Shown here one piece after another: positions 47,414-56,805 of a stretch of DNA of 64,000 nucleotides. The translations under genes were made by a program, and so were the position numbers. The DNA comes from Tessaracoccus palaemonis (GTDB lineage: Bacteria > Actinomycetota > Actinomycetes > Propionibacteriales > Propionibacteriaceae). The stretch is taken from assembly GCF_019316905.1 (NCBI RefSeq), contig NZ_CP079216.1:868001-932000 (forward strand), in the 5' to 3' direction. Numbering within the stretch: the first letter of the stretch is position 1; each line of letters opens with the position of its first letter. The notes beneath the pieces were generated by a model. It was given only the letters and a program-made list of their open reading frames with translations. It had not been told where the DNA came from and did not search any database.

Positions 47414-48976
47414 GTGACCGCCCCCACCATCAAGGCGCCCGTCGCGCCCGTGCTGTCGCTGAGCGGCATCACGAAGAGATTCGGGTCGTTGACCGCCAAC
47501 GACTCGATCAGCATCGACATCACGCCAGGGAAGATCCACTGCCTCCTCGGCGAGAACGGCGCAGGCAAGTCGACGCTCATGAACATCCTGTTCGGGCTCC
47601 TTGCCCCCGACGATGGGGAGATCCGGCTCGGGGAGCGGCAGCTGAGCCTCACCAACCCCAAGCAGGCCATGGCCGCGGGCATCGGCATGGTGCACCAGCA
47701 CTTCATGCTCATCCCCGTCTTCACGGTGGCCGAGAACATGGTGCTCGGTCACGAGCCCGGCCCCGGCGGGCTGCTCGACCTCAACTCGGCCAGGAAACGT
47801 GTCCGCGAGCTGAGCGAGCGTTACAGGCTCGAAGTCGACCCCGACGCCCTCGTCGAGGACCTCCCCGTGGGCATCCAGCAGCGGGTCGAGATCCTCAAGG
47901 CGCTGGCCAACGATGCGACGTACCTGATCTTCGACGAGCCAACGGCGGTCCTGACCCCCCAGGAGATCGACGAGCTGATGGAGGTCATGCGCTCGCTGCG
48001 CGACGAGGGCCGCGCCATCGTCTTCATCACCCACAAGCTCCGCGAGGTCCGCGAGGTCGCCGACGAGATCACGGTGATCCGCCGGGGCAAGGTCGTCGGC
48101 GAGGCGCTGCCCAGCGCGTCGCAGGCCGAGCTTGCCTCCATGATGGTGGGCCGCAGCGTCTCGCTGCAGGTCGCGAAGGAGAAGGCCACCCCCGGCGAGC
48201 CACGCCTCGTGATCGAGGACCTCACCGTCGCCTCGCCGTCGGGCCAGGTGGCCGTCGACCAGCTCGACCTGACCGTCCGTGGCGGCGAGATCGTCTGCAT
48301 CGCCGGCGTGCAGGGCAACGGCCAGACGGAGCTGGCGGAGACGCTGCTCGGCACCATGACGCCGCTGAGCGGCACGATCACGCTCGACGGGGACGACATC
48401 ACCCGTCAGAGCCCCGCGAAGACCCTCAAGGCCGGGCTCGGCTACGTGCCGGAGGACCGGCACCGCGACGGCTTCGTCGGCGAGTTCTCCATCGCCGAGA
48501 ACCTGGTCCTCGACAACCTCGACGAGTACTCGAATCGCGGCTCCCTGCAGCTCGGCCGGATCGCGGACAACGCCCGCGCCCGGATCGAGGAGTTCGACAT
48601 CCGCGCCGGGTCCCACACCCAGCCCGTCAACTCCCTGTCCGGCGGCAACCAGCAGAAGGTCGTGCTCGCGCGCGAGCTGTCGCGGCCGCTGTCGCTGCTG
48701 CTCGCTAGCCAGCCGACCCGCGGCGTCGACGTCGGGGCCATCGAGTTCCTGCACTCGCGCATCGTGTCCGAGCGCGACAAGGGCACCGCCGTCCTGATCG
48801 TCTCGACCGAGCTCGAGGAGGTCGAGTCGCTGGCCGACCGCATCGCCGTGATGTACCGCGGACGCATCGTCGGTGTCGTCGACTCCGACACGCCCCGGGA
48901 CGTGCTCGGCCTCATGATGGCCGGCATCAGCTACGAGGAAGCCCTCGCCACCATCAAGGAGTCAACCCATGAGTGA
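47414..48976 (+). CDS. Nucleoside ABC importer ATPase with two ABC domains
   Basis: 520 aa. The GTG at 47414 follows GAGGAGGAG. The first ABC domain has Walker A GENGAGKST and Walker B YLIFDEPTAVLTP, with a degenerate signature (LPVGIQQRVEI). The second has GVQGNGQTEL in place of Walker A and LSGGNQQKVVLARE. Its Walker B region reads LLLASQPTRGVD, so the catalytic Glu is absent there, as in sugar/nucleoside (RbsA/YufO-like) ATPases where one site is degenerate. Overlaps permease 1 by 8 bp. Confidence 0.95.
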   Translation: MTAPTIKAPVAPVLSLSGITKRFGSLTANDSISIDITPGKIHCLLGENGAGKSTLMNILFGLLAPDDGEIRLGERQLSLTNPKQAMAAGIGMVHQHFMLIPVFTVAENMVLGHEPGPGGLLDLNSARKRVRELSERYRLEVDPDALVEDLPVGIQQRVEILKALANDATYLIFDEPTAVLTPQEIDELMEVMRSLRDEGRAIVFITHKLREVREVADEITVIRRGKVVGEALPSASQAELASMMVGRSVSLQVAKEKATPGEPRLVIEDLTVASPSGQVAVDQLDLTVRGGEIVCIAGVQGNGQTELAETLLGTMTPLSGTITLDGDDITRQSPAKTLKAGLGYVPEDRHRDGFVGEFSIAENLVLDNLDEYSNRGSLQLGRIADNARARIEEFDIRAGSHTQPVNSLSGGNQQKVVLARELSRPLSLLLASQPTRGVDVGAIEFLHSRIVSERDKGTAVLIVSTELEEVESLADRIAVMYRGRIVGVVDSDTPRDVLGLMMAGISYEEALATIKESTHE

Positions 48977-50150
48977 CAAGGTCTCCACGCGCCCCGCGTG
49001 GCTGCAGACGACGATCATCACCGTCGCCTCGCTGCTGCTGGCCTTCGTCCTCGGCGCCATCATCATGGTGTTCGCCGATGCCGAGGTGGCCCAGAAGTGG
49101 ACCTACTTCTTCGCCCAGCCGGGGGCCGCGCTCAGCGCGTCGTGGGAGAAGATCTCGCTGACGTTCTACGCCATGTGGGTCGGCTCGATGGGCAGCATCA
49201 CCGCCATCACGAACACCACGGCGGAGGCGGCACCCCTGATCGCGGGTGGCCTCTCGGTCGCGATCGCGTTCCGGGCGGGCCTGTTCAACATCGGCGCGCA
49301 GGGCCAGGCGATGGTCGGCGCGCTGCTGGCCGCCTACCTCGGCTTCACGATCAAGGGCCTGCCGCTCATCGCGCACCTGCCGCTCGTCATCGTCATGGGC
49401 ATGGTCGGCGGCGCCGTCTGGGGCGGCATCGTCGGCGTCATCAAGGCGCGCACCGGCGCGCACGAGGTGATCCTGACGATCATGATGAACTACATCGCGA
49501 CGTCGCTGCTGGCCTACCTGATGCTGCAGAAGGCGTTCCAGGCGCCCGGCCGCAACGACCCGATCTCGCCCATCCTCGAGTGGAGCGCCACGCTGCCGCG
49601 CATCGCCGGCACCCGCCTGCACCTCGGGTTCGGGCTCGTGCTCATCGCTGCGCTGTTCACCTGGTGGCTCATCGAGCGCACCAAGTTCGGCGTGCACCTC
49701 AAGGCCGTCGGCCTCAACCCCGACGCGGCCGCCGTGGCCGGCGCCTCCGTCCAGCGCGTCACGATGATCACGATGGCGCTCGCGGGCGCCATGGCGGGCC
49801 TGGCCGGCACGATCCAGGTCACGGCGCCCGAACTCCTGACGGGCACCCCGACGCAGATGACGGGCACCGTCATCGGCACGCTGGGCTTCGACGCCATCAC
49901 GGTGGCGCTGCTCGGCCGCTCCCGTCCGGTGGGCGTCGTGCTCGCCGGCCTGCTCTTCGGCGCGCTCAAGGCGTCTCGCCGCACCATGATCACCATGGCC
50001 GGCACCCCCGACAAGCTGACCGACCTGATCCAGGCACTGATCGTGCTGTTCGTCGCCGCGCCCGCGTTCGTGGTGTGGCTGCTGCCGTTCCTGAAGGAAC
50101 GCAGGGTCAGTGCCGCGAATCCCCCCGCTGCGAAGGTGGCCGAAGCATGA
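48969..50150 (+). CDS. Nucleoside ABC importer permease 1
   Basis: 393 aa, about ten membrane segments. The BPD_transp_2 family motif is AGLFNIGAQGQAMVGALLAAYLG, followed by GAHEVILTIMMNYIA, with GLNPDAAAVAGASVQRVTMITMALAGAMAGLAGTIQV near the C-terminus. This is the YufP/NupP-type permease of guanosine/nucleoside importers. Its last codon overlaps the start of permease 2 (ATGA). Confidence 0.94.
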   Translation: MSDKVSTRPAWLQTTIITVASLLLAFVLGAIIMVFADAEVAQKWTYFFAQPGAALSASWEKISLTFYAMWVGSMGSITAITNTTAEAAPLIAGGLSVAIAFRAGLFNIGAQGQAMVGALLAAYLGFTIKGLPLIAHLPLVIVMGMVGGAVWGGIVGVIKARTGAHEVILTIMMNYIATSLLAYLMLQKAFQAPGRNDPISPILEWSATLPRIAGTRLHLGFGLVLIAALFTWWLIERTKFGVHLKAVGLNPDAAAVAGASVQRVTMITMALAGAMAGLAGTIQVTAPELLTGTPTQMTGTVIGTLGFDAITVALLGRSRPVGVVLAGLLFGALKASRRTMITMAGTPDKLTDLIQALIVLFVAAPAFVVWLLPFLKERRVSAANPPAAKVAEA

Positions 50151-51442
50151 GCACCGAGACGATCATCCCCACCGTCGGCGACGTGAAGGTCGTCGAGTCG
50201 CCCGAGAAGCGCTCCCAGCGCATCTCGATCGGAGTGCTGGTCACGCTGCTCGGCGCCGTCCTGCTCGTGCTGGCCTTCACCGTGCACAAGCCGGGACAGA
50301 TCGCGCTGTCCGACGCGTTCGCCGAGGTGCAGCTGCCCACCCTGTCGCTCCCGGGCACTCCGACGGTGCTCATCAGCGCGCTCCTGACGCTCGGCGCCGG
50401 CATCGGCTACCTGACCGGCAGGGTGTCGGGCCGCTGGCGCACGGTGGCCGCGCTCGTCGCGGGCCTCGGCGTCGTCGTCGGGTTCATCGTGTGGGCGGCG
50501 GCCAGCTCCGACCTTGCCTTCACGCTCACCAGCCAGCTGAACCTGACGCTCGAGTACTCCACACCGCTCTTCTTCGGCGTGCTCGGCGGCGTGCTGGCCG
50601 AGCGGGCCGGCGTGGTCAACATCGCCATCGAGGGCCAGTTCCTGATGGCCGCGTTCGCCGCGTCCCTGACCTACTCGATGACCCAGTCCTTCGTCGCTGC
50701 CCTGGTCGCGGCCGCGCTCGCCAGCGCGGCCATGTCGGCCCTGCTGGCCGTGTTCGCGCTGAAGTACTTCGTCGACCACGTGATCATCGGCGTCGTCGTC
50801 AACGTGCTCGCGGCCGGCCTCACCGGCTTCATCTACCAGCAGCTGATCGCGCCCGACCCCGCCACGTACGGCTCGGTCTCGCCGATGCAGCCCGTCGCGA
50901 TCCCCGGCCTCGAAGCCATCCCGTTCCTCGGGCCGATCATCTTCACGCTGCGGCCGCTCACCTACCTGGCCTTCGTCGCCGTGCCGCTCGTCTGGTTCAT
51001 CCTCTACCGCACCAAGTGGGGCCTGAGGGTCCGCTCGGTCGGCGAGCACCCGCACGCGGCCGACACCGTAGGCATCAACGTCGTGCGGACGAAGTTCCTG
51101 TCCGTCACGCTCGGCGGCATCTTCGCCGGGCTGGGCGGCGCCTACTTCACCATCGGCTCGGTCGGCGCCTTCCAGGACAACAACCCGACGGCCGGCTACG
51201 GCTACATCGCGCTCGCCGCGGTGATCATGGGCCGCTGGAACCCGATCTACGGCGCCTTCGTCGCGCTGTTCTTCGGCTTCGCCCGCGCATTGGCCCAGAC
51301 GACCAAGCCGATGTCACTGCCCATCCCCAGCGACTTCATCGAGATGCTCCCGTACCTCGCCACCATCATCGCCGTCGCGGGCCTGGTCGGACGCGTCCGG
51401 CCCCCGGCTGCCGACGGCGACCACTTCGTGAAGAGCCACTGA
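50147..51442 (+). CDS. Nucleoside ABC importer permease 2
   Basis: 431 aa. The ATG at 50147 overlaps the previous stop. The N-terminal extension of about 130 residues with extra helices precedes the BPD_transp_2 core: LAERAGVVNIAIEGQFLMAAFAAS, FVDHVIIGVVVNVLAAGLTGFIY, GEHPHAADTVGINVVRTKFLSVTLGGIFAGLGGAYFTIG. Second half of the channel with permease 1. The cytidine deaminase gene begins 1 bp after the stop. Confidence 0.94.
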   Translation: MSTETIIPTVGDVKVVESPEKRSQRISIGVLVTLLGAVLLVLAFTVHKPGQIALSDAFAEVQLPTLSLPGTPTVLISALLTLGAGIGYLTGRVSGRWRTVAALVAGLGVVVGFIVWAAASSDLAFTLTSQLNLTLEYSTPLFFGVLGGVLAERAGVVNIAIEGQFLMAAFAASLTYSMTQSFVAALVAAALASAAMSALLAVFALKYFVDHVIIGVVVNVLAAGLTGFIYQQLIAPDPATYGSVSPMQPVAIPGLEAIPFLGPIIFTLRPLTYLAFVAVPLVWFILYRTKWGLRVRSVGEHPHAADTVGINVVRTKFLSVTLGGIFAGLGGAYFTIGSVGAFQDNNPTAGYGYIALAAVIMGRWNPIYGAFVALFFGFARALAQTTKPMSLPIPSDFIEMLPYLATIIAVAGLVGRVRPPAADGDHFVKSH

Positions 51443-51443
51443 C

Positions 51444-51848
51444 ATGACAGAGACGGACATCGACTGGCCCGCGCTGCGGGCCGCCGCGATCGAGGTCGCG
51501 GCCAAGGCCTACGCGCCCTACTCCGGGTACCCGGTGGGCGCGGCGGCGCTGGTCGACGACGGCCGCGTCGTCGTGGGCTGCAACGTGGAGAACGCCGCCT
51601 ACGGCGTGGTGCTGTGTGCCGAGTGCGGGCTGGTCAGCTCGCTCGTCGCGGGCGGCGGCGGCCGGCTGGTCGCGTTCACGTGCGTCAACCGCGACGGCGA
51701 CGTCATCATGCCGTGCGGCCGCTGCCGCCAGCTGCTCAACGAGCACGGCGGGCCGACGCTGCGGATGGTGACCCCGAAGGGTCTCCTCACGCTCGACGAC
51801 GTGCTGCCCCAGGCCTTCGGGCCGTCGGACCTGGACGCCGTCAGGTGA
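51444..51848 (+). CDS. cdd: Cytidine deaminase
   Basis: 134 aa, tetrameric-type length. Deaminates cytidine and deoxycytidine to uridine forms. Substrate residues are in YAPYSGYPVGAAALVDDGRVVVGCNVENAAYG. Zinc and proton-shuttle motif C58-A-E60; second motif P-C91-G-R-C94. It directly follows the importer genes, so imported nucleosides are processed at once. Confidence 0.97.
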   Translation: MTETDIDWPALRAAAIEVAAKAYAPYSGYPVGAAALVDDGRVVVGCNVENAAYGVVLCAECGLVSSLVAGGGGRLVAFTCVNRDGDVIMPCGRCRQLLNEHGGPTLRMVTPKGLLTLDDVLPQAFGPSDLDAVR

Positions 51849-51859
51849 AGGAGGCAACC

Positions 51860-52933
51860 ATGCTGACCATCGACCACCTGCGCAGCCTCCCGAAGGTGGC
51901 GCTGCACGACCACCTCGACGGCGGTCTGCGCCCCGCCACGGTGCTCGAGCTGTGCTCGGAGGCCGGGCACGACCTGCCGGCCGGGACGCCCGAGGAGCTG
52001 GGGGAGTGGTTCTTCCAGGCCGCGGACTCCGGCTCGCTCGTGCGCTACCTGGAGACGTTCGCGCACACCGTCGCCGCGATGCAGAGCTACGACAACCTCG
52101 TCCGGGTCGCGCGCGAGTTCGTGCTCGACCAGGCCGCCGACGGCGTCGTGTATGCCGAGGCGCGGTGGGCGCCCGAGCAGCACCTCGCGGGCGGGCTGAC
52201 GCTGCACGAGGCGGTCGAGGCGGTCCGCGACGGGCTGGCAGACGGCATGGCGGAGGCCGCGGGCGAGGGGAGGCCGATCATCGCGCGGCAGCTCCTGACG
52301 TCGATGCGGCACGCGACCCCCTCCCTCGACATCGCCGAGCTGGCCGTCGAGTTCCGGGACGACTCGGTCGCCGGGTTCGACATCGCCGGCGCCGAGGAGG
52401 GCTTCCCGCCCGGCCGTTTCCTGGAGGCCTTCCAGTTCCTGAAGCGCAGCAACATGTTCTTCACCATCCACGCGGGCGAGGCCTACGGGCTGCCGTCAAT
52501 CTGGGAGGCCGTGCAGGTCTGCGGCGCCGACCGGCTCGGTCACGGCGTCCGGATCGTGGAGGACATCACGGTCGAGGACGGGGTGGCGCGGCTCGGCCGG
52601 CTCGCGGCCTACGTCCGCGACGCGCAGATCCCGCTCGAGGTGTCCCCGTCGTCGAACCTGCAGACCGGCATCGCGGCGACGCTCGCCGAGCACCCGGTCG
52701 AGTTGCTGAAGGACCTCGGCTTCAACGTGACGATCAACTGCGACAACCGGCTGATGAGCGCCACGACGATGTCGCGGGAGTTCGCCCGGCTGGTCGAGAC
52801 GCACCACTGGGACCTCGACGACGTCGAGGCGTGCACCGTGCGCGCCATGCGGGCCGCGTTCTGGCATCACGACCAACGGGAGGCCATGATCCGGGAGGTC
52901 ATCAGCCCCGCGTACGCGGCTGCGCGCGCCTGA
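51860..52933 (+). CDS. add: Adenosine deaminase
   Basis: 357 aa. The ATG at 51860 has AAGGAGGCAACC upstream. Converts adenosine to inosine. Metal and catalytic motifs: LHDHLDGG (HxH), the catalytic TIHAGEAYG, RLGHGVR, and a late aspartate in INCDNRLMSATTMSREF, where many relatives read TDDP; the reading CDNRLMS is typical of actinobacterial Add1-like proteins. Last gene of the salvage operon, 11 nt after cdd. Confidence 0.95.
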   Translation: MLTIDHLRSLPKVALHDHLDGGLRPATVLELCSEAGHDLPAGTPEELGEWFFQAADSGSLVRYLETFAHTVAAMQSYDNLVRVAREFVLDQAADGVVYAEARWAPEQHLAGGLTLHEAVEAVRDGLADGMAEAAGEGRPIIARQLLTSMRHATPSLDIAELAVEFRDDSVAGFDIAGAEEGFPPGRFLEAFQFLKRSNMFFTIHAGEAYGLPSIWEAVQVCGADRLGHGVRIVEDITVEDGVARLGRLAAYVRDAQIPLEVSPSSNLQTGIAATLAEHPVELLKDLGFNVTINCDNRLMSATTMSREFARLVETHHWDLDDVEACTVRAMRAAFWHHDQREAMIREVISPAYAAARA

Positions 52934-53000
52934 TCGTCCGGAGGATGACCCGCGGGAGGCCGCGTGGGGAGCTGCGGCGCCGGTGGTGCACTATTTCCCC

Positions 53001-53906
53001 ATGAACAGGCCGCTGATCGTGGATGCCCCGACCTCCGAGTCGCAGCGCGTGTCGCTGCGTTGGGAGTCGACCGACGGCTCGAGCGACGTGGTCGGGCACG
53101 TCATCGCGGCCAACACCGACTGGGTGGTCGTGCTGCCGCAGGACCGACCCGCCGTCTGGGTCCCGCAGGCCGAGGCACGCAACCTCCGACGGGTGCCCGA
53201 GCGCACGGTCCTGCCCACGTCGTCGGCCGACAGCCTCCAGCGCATCCTGGACCGGACCTGGCCCGGGACGCGGCGGGCCAGGCTCGGCGGCTGGATACTG
53301 CGCGACGGCCCGGACGACTCGTTCCGCGCCAACTCGGTGCTGGCGTCGGGCGATCCCGGGGTCGAGTTCTCCGAGGCGCTCCGGTTGGCCCGCGAATGGC
53401 AGGGCGGGCCGGTGCGGCTCCAGGTGGTGATCGGCTCCGACGCGCAGGCGCGCGGCCGGGCCGCGGGGATGAAGCTCAGCAAGCTGACGAGGACCATGAC
53501 GCTCGCCATCGACGACCGGTGGGCTGTCGAGACGCCCGACGCCGCCATCGACGACGCGCCGAATGAGGCGTGGCTCGAGCTGTGGGACCACCGCGGCAAC
53601 GACGCGCGCGTCGCAGAGATGACGGCGGCGCCGGCCACGTACCTCCGGCTGGGGGACCACGCCATCGGGCGCATCGCCTACTTCGGTGGCTGGGGCGTCC
53701 TGACGGATGTCGAGGTCGCCCGCGCGGCGCGCGGCCGGGGGCTCGGCCGCGACGTCACCAACGCCCTGATCGCGCACGCCGCGCGCGCCGGGGTGCGGTT
53801 CCTCGCGCTGCTGGTCGAGCAGACCAACAACATCGCCGTCGCGCTGTACGAGTCCCTCGGCTTCACCGAACACCACCGCTACGGCTACCTGTCCGAGCGG
53901 GCATGA
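53001..53906 (+). CDS. GNAT family N-acetyltransferase
   Basis: 301 aa. The start ATG at 53001 is preferred; an ACTAT-type -10 box ends about 6 nt before it. Residues about 15-75 look like a small beta domain (SSDVVGHVIAANTDWVVVLPQDRPAVWVPQAEARNLRRVP). A degenerate and an intact acetyltransferase half follow. The acetyl-CoA motif is VARAARGRGLGRDVTNALIAHAARAG (about 240-265), then YESLGFTEHHRYGYL. Many actinobacteria carry this two-domain GNAT of unknown substrate. Convergent with the UvrA-like gene. Confidence 0.85.
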   Translation: MNRPLIVDAPTSESQRVSLRWESTDGSSDVVGHVIAANTDWVVVLPQDRPAVWVPQAEARNLRRVPERTVLPTSSADSLQRILDRTWPGTRRARLGGWILRDGPDDSFRANSVLASGDPGVEFSEALRLAREWQGGPVRLQVVIGSDAQARGRAAGMKLSKLTRTMTLAIDDRWAVETPDAAIDDAPNEAWLELWDHRGNDARVAEMTAAPATYLRLGDHAIGRIAYFGGWGVLTDVEVARAARGRGLGRDVTNALIAHAARAGVRFLALLVEQTNNIAVALYESLGFTEHHRYGYLSERA

Positions 53907-53964
53907 CGAGTCAGAGGCTCCGCCGCAGCACGGTGAGATCCCGTTCCGGGCGGCCGCGTCCGGA

Positions 53965-56235
53965 TCAGGCCAGGTAGGCGGCCAGGTGCCGGCCGGTGAG
54001 CGTGTCGGCGGCCGCAAGTTCGGCGGGAGTGCCCTCGAACACGACCAGGCCACCGTCGTGGCCGGCGCCGGGGCCGACGTCGATGATGTGGTCGGCGTGC
54101 GCCATGACGGGCAGTGAGTGCTCGATCACGATGACGGTGTTGCCCTCGTCGACCAGGGTGTCGAGCATGACGAGCATGGCCTCGATGTCGGCCATGTGCA
54201 GGCCGGTGGTCGGCTCGTCGAGCACGTAGCTGCCCGGCCCCTCGCCCAGCTGGATGGCGAGCTTGACGCGCTGCCGCTCGCCGCCGGACAGCGTCGACAG
54301 CGGCTGGCCGAGCCGCAGGTACCCGAGCCCCACCGACAGCAGCCGCGACAGGATGCGGCCGGGGTTGCCGGCGTGGAAGACCTGCGCCGCGTCGGCGACG
54401 GGAAGCTGCAGCACCTCGGAGATGTTCAGCCCATGCAGCGTGTAGCGCAGGACCTCGTCGGTGAAGCGGCGGCCCTCGCACACCTCGCAGGTGCGGGAGA
54501 CGCCGGCCAGCTGCCCGAGGTCGGTGTAGACGATGCCGAGGCCCTTGCAGTTGGGGCAGGCGCCAGCCGAGTTGGCGCTGAAGAGGGCGGGCTTGACCTT
54601 GTTGGCCTTGGCGAAGGCGGCGCGGATCGGGTCGAGGAGGCCGGTGTAGGTGGCCGGGTTGGAGCGGATGGAGCCGCGGATGGGGCTCTGATCGACCACG
54701 CGCAGCGTGCCCGCGCCGGACATCGAGCCGTCGGCGATCGACCCGTGGATCAGGCTCGACTTGCCGGATCCCGCCACGCCGGTGATCACGGTCAGCACGC
54801 CCAGCGGGATGTCGACGTCGACGCCGCGCAGGTTGTGCGTCGTGGCGCCGCGGATCTCCAGCGCGCCGGTGGGCGTGCGCAGCGGCGTGCGGCGGACGTG
54901 CCGGGTGGAGAGGTGGTCGCCCGTGATGGTGCCGGAGGCGCGGAGCCCGTCGACGTCGCCCGTGAACATCACCCGGCCGCCCTGCGCGCCCGCGCCGGGG
55001 CCGATGTCGACGATGTGGTCCGCGCGCTCGATGACCTGCGGCTTGTGCTCGACGACCAGGACCGTGTTGCCCTTGTCGCGGAGCCGCTGCAGGAGGTCGA
55101 CCATCCTGTCTATGTCGTGGGGGTGCAGGCCGACCGTCGGCTCGTCGAAGACGTAGGTGACGTCGCTGAGCGCCGAGCCCAGGTGACGCACCATCTTGAC
55201 GCGCTGCGCCTCGCCGCCCGACAGCGTGCCCGACTCGCGGTCCAACGACAGGTATCCGAGGCCGACCTCGGCCAGCGAGCCGAGCAGGTCGACCAGGGAT
55301 GCGATCACCGGCGCGACGTCGACGCTCGTGGCGGAGTCGCGGAGCCGCTCGGCCCAGGCACGCAGGTCCGTGATCTGCCAGCCGAGCGCCTCCGGGAGCG
55401 TGACGCCGTCGATCTGCGCGGTCCTGGCGGGCTCGTTGAGGCGGGTGCCACCGCACTCCGGGCACTCGCGGAAGGTGGCGATCCGCTCGGCGAACTCCTT
55501 GATGTGCTTCTGGCCCGGCTCCTTGTCAGGGGCCAGGAACATGCGCCGGATGCGCGGGATGAGGCCCTCGTAGGTCATGTTGATGCCGGAGACGTGGATC
55601 TTGGTGGGTTCCTGGTACATGAAGGTCCGCCACTGGTCCGCGGAGAAGTCCCTCAGCGGCAGGTCGGGGTCGAGGTCCGGGTGCTCCGCGTAGCCCTTCC
55701 AGTACCACGTGCCGACGCCGAAGTTGGGGGCCGTGATGGCCCCCTCCGACAGGGAGAGGTCGGTGTCGACGATCAGCGACTCGTCGATCGCAGAGACGCG
55801 GCCGGTGCCCTCGCAGCCGGGGCACATGCCCTGCGGCGTGTTGAAGGAGAAGTGGTAGCTCGGCCCTACCTCGGGGGTGCCGAGGCGGGACCAGAGCAGG
55901 CGCATCAGGTTGTTGACATCGGTGGCGGTCCCGACGGTGGAGCGGGCGTTCGCGCCCATCCGCTCCTGGTCGACGACGATGGCAGCCGACAGGTTCTCCA
56001 GCGCGTCGACATCGGGTCGCGCGGGGCTGGCCATGAGCGACTGCACGAAGGCGGGGTACGTCTCGTTGATCAGCCGCTGCGACTCCGCGGCGATCGTGCC
56101 GAACACCAGGGAGCTCTTGCCCGAGCCGGAGACGCCGGTGAAGACCGTCAGCTGCCGCTTGGGGATTGCCACGTCGATGCCGCGGAGGTTGTTGACCCGC
56201 GCGCCGCGGACCCGGATCTCGTCGTGCGATTGCAT
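53965..56235 (-). CDS. UvrA-like ABC ATPase (short paralogue)
   Basis: 756 aa; housekeeping UvrA is about 950. Start MQSHDEIRVRGARVNNLRGIDVAIP at 56235. Two ABC units: Walker A GVSGSGKSSL and GVAGSGKSSL, signatures LSGGEAQRVKM and LSGGERQRVKL, Walker B VFDEPTVGLHP and VLDEPTTGLHM. Zinc-type Cys pairs are CPGCEG, CPECGG, CPNCKG and CEVCEG. The length suggests loss of the UvrB-binding region. Such paralogues are linked to DNA-binding drug resistance in antibiotic producers (DrrC type) or have unknown roles. The canonical uvrA must lie elsewhere. Confidence 0.9.
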   Translation of the reverse strand: MQSHDEIRVRGARVNNLRGIDVAIPKRQLTVFTGVSGSGKSSLVFGTIAAESQRLINETYPAFVQSLMASPARPDVDALENLSAAIVVDQERMGANARSTVGTATDVNNLMRLLWSRLGTPEVGPSYHFSFNTPQGMCPGCEGTGRVSAIDESLIVDTDLSLSEGAITAPNFGVGTWYWKGYAEHPDLDPDLPLRDFSADQWRTFMYQEPTKIHVSGINMTYEGLIPRIRRMFLAPDKEPGQKHIKEFAERIATFRECPECGGTRLNEPARTAQIDGVTLPEALGWQITDLRAWAERLRDSATSVDVAPVIASLVDLLGSLAEVGLGYLSLDRESGTLSGGEAQRVKMVRHLGSALSDVTYVFDEPTVGLHPHDIDRMVDLLQRLRDKGNTVLVVEHKPQVIERADHIVDIGPGAGAQGGRVMFTGDVDGLRASGTITGDHLSTRHVRRTPLRTPTGALEIRGATTHNLRGVDVDIPLGVLTVITGVAGSGKSSLIHGSIADGSMSGAGTLRVVDQSPIRGSIRSNPATYTGLLDPIRAAFAKANKVKPALFSANSAGACPNCKGLGIVYTDLGQLAGVSRTCEVCEGRRFTDEVLRYTLHGLNISEVLQLPVADAAQVFHAGNPGRILSRLLSVGLGYLRLGQPLSTLSGGERQRVKLAIQLGEGPGSYVLDEPTTGLHMADIEAMLVMLDTLVDEGNTVIVIEHSLPVMAHADHIIDVGPGAGHDGGLVVFEGTPAELAAADTLTGRHLAAYLA

Positions 56236-56273
56236 TGGGACAGTCTGGCACGGCCGTCGGACAGTCCCTGGGG

Positions 56274-56744
56274 TCAGGCGTACCGCGCCAGCACCTCGGC
56301 CGGGAGGTGGCAGTAGTCGTCGGGGCAGCGCTCCAGCCGGTCCTGGTGCTCGTCGGCGCTGCGGACGTAGTTCGTCAGCGGGGTGACCTCCACCGCGATC
56401 CGGTCGCGGTCCGGGCGGGCGTCGATGGCGGCGCGCGCCTCGGCCAGGTGGCGTGGGTCCTCGCTGTAGATGCCTGTGCGGTAGCGCGGACCGACGTCGT
56501 CGCCCTGCCGGTTCACGCTGTACGGGTCGATGATCTCGAACAGATGCCCGACCAGCGCGGCGACCGTGACACGTGCCGGGTCGAAGACGGTGCGCACGCA
56601 CTCGGCGAACCCGTCGTACTCGCCGCCGCGTGCGGCGGACGTGCCGTTGGCGCGCCCCGCCTCCGTGGCGACCACGCCGGGCAGGGTGCGCACGAACGCC
56701 TGGACGCCCCACAGGCAGCCGCCCGCGAGATAGATGGTCTCCAT
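56274..56744 (-). CDS. msrA: Peptide methionine sulfoxide reductase A
   Basis: 156 aa. GGGAGGGGACAC precedes the ATG. The active-site motif is AGGCLWGVQAF; Leu replaces the usual Phe of GCFWG, and the nucleophile is Cys10. Other family motifs: YDGFAECVRTVFDPARVTVAALVGHLFEIIDPYSVNRQGDDVGPRYRTGIY. Recycling cysteines may be CPDDYC near the C-terminus. Repairs oxidised methionine. Confidence 0.93.
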   Translation of the reverse strand: METIYLAGGCLWGVQAFVRTLPGVVATEAGRANGTSAARGGEYDGFAECVRTVFDPARVTVAALVGHLFEIIDPYSVNRQGDDVGPRYRTGIYSEDPRHLAEARAAIDARPDRDRIAVEVTPLTNYVRSADEHQDRLERCPDDYCHLPAEVLARYA

Positions 56745-56805
56745 GTGTCCCCTCCCAGCCCGGCCAATCTAGCCCCGCGGGCGCGCGCCGGTATTGTCGG
56801 GGGCT

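Noticed and set aside
48998-50146. N-terminal extension of permease 2 through permease 1
   Set aside because: It is an out-of-frame reading of permease 1; the ATG at 50147 overlaps the previous stop (ATGA), as in the rest of the operon.
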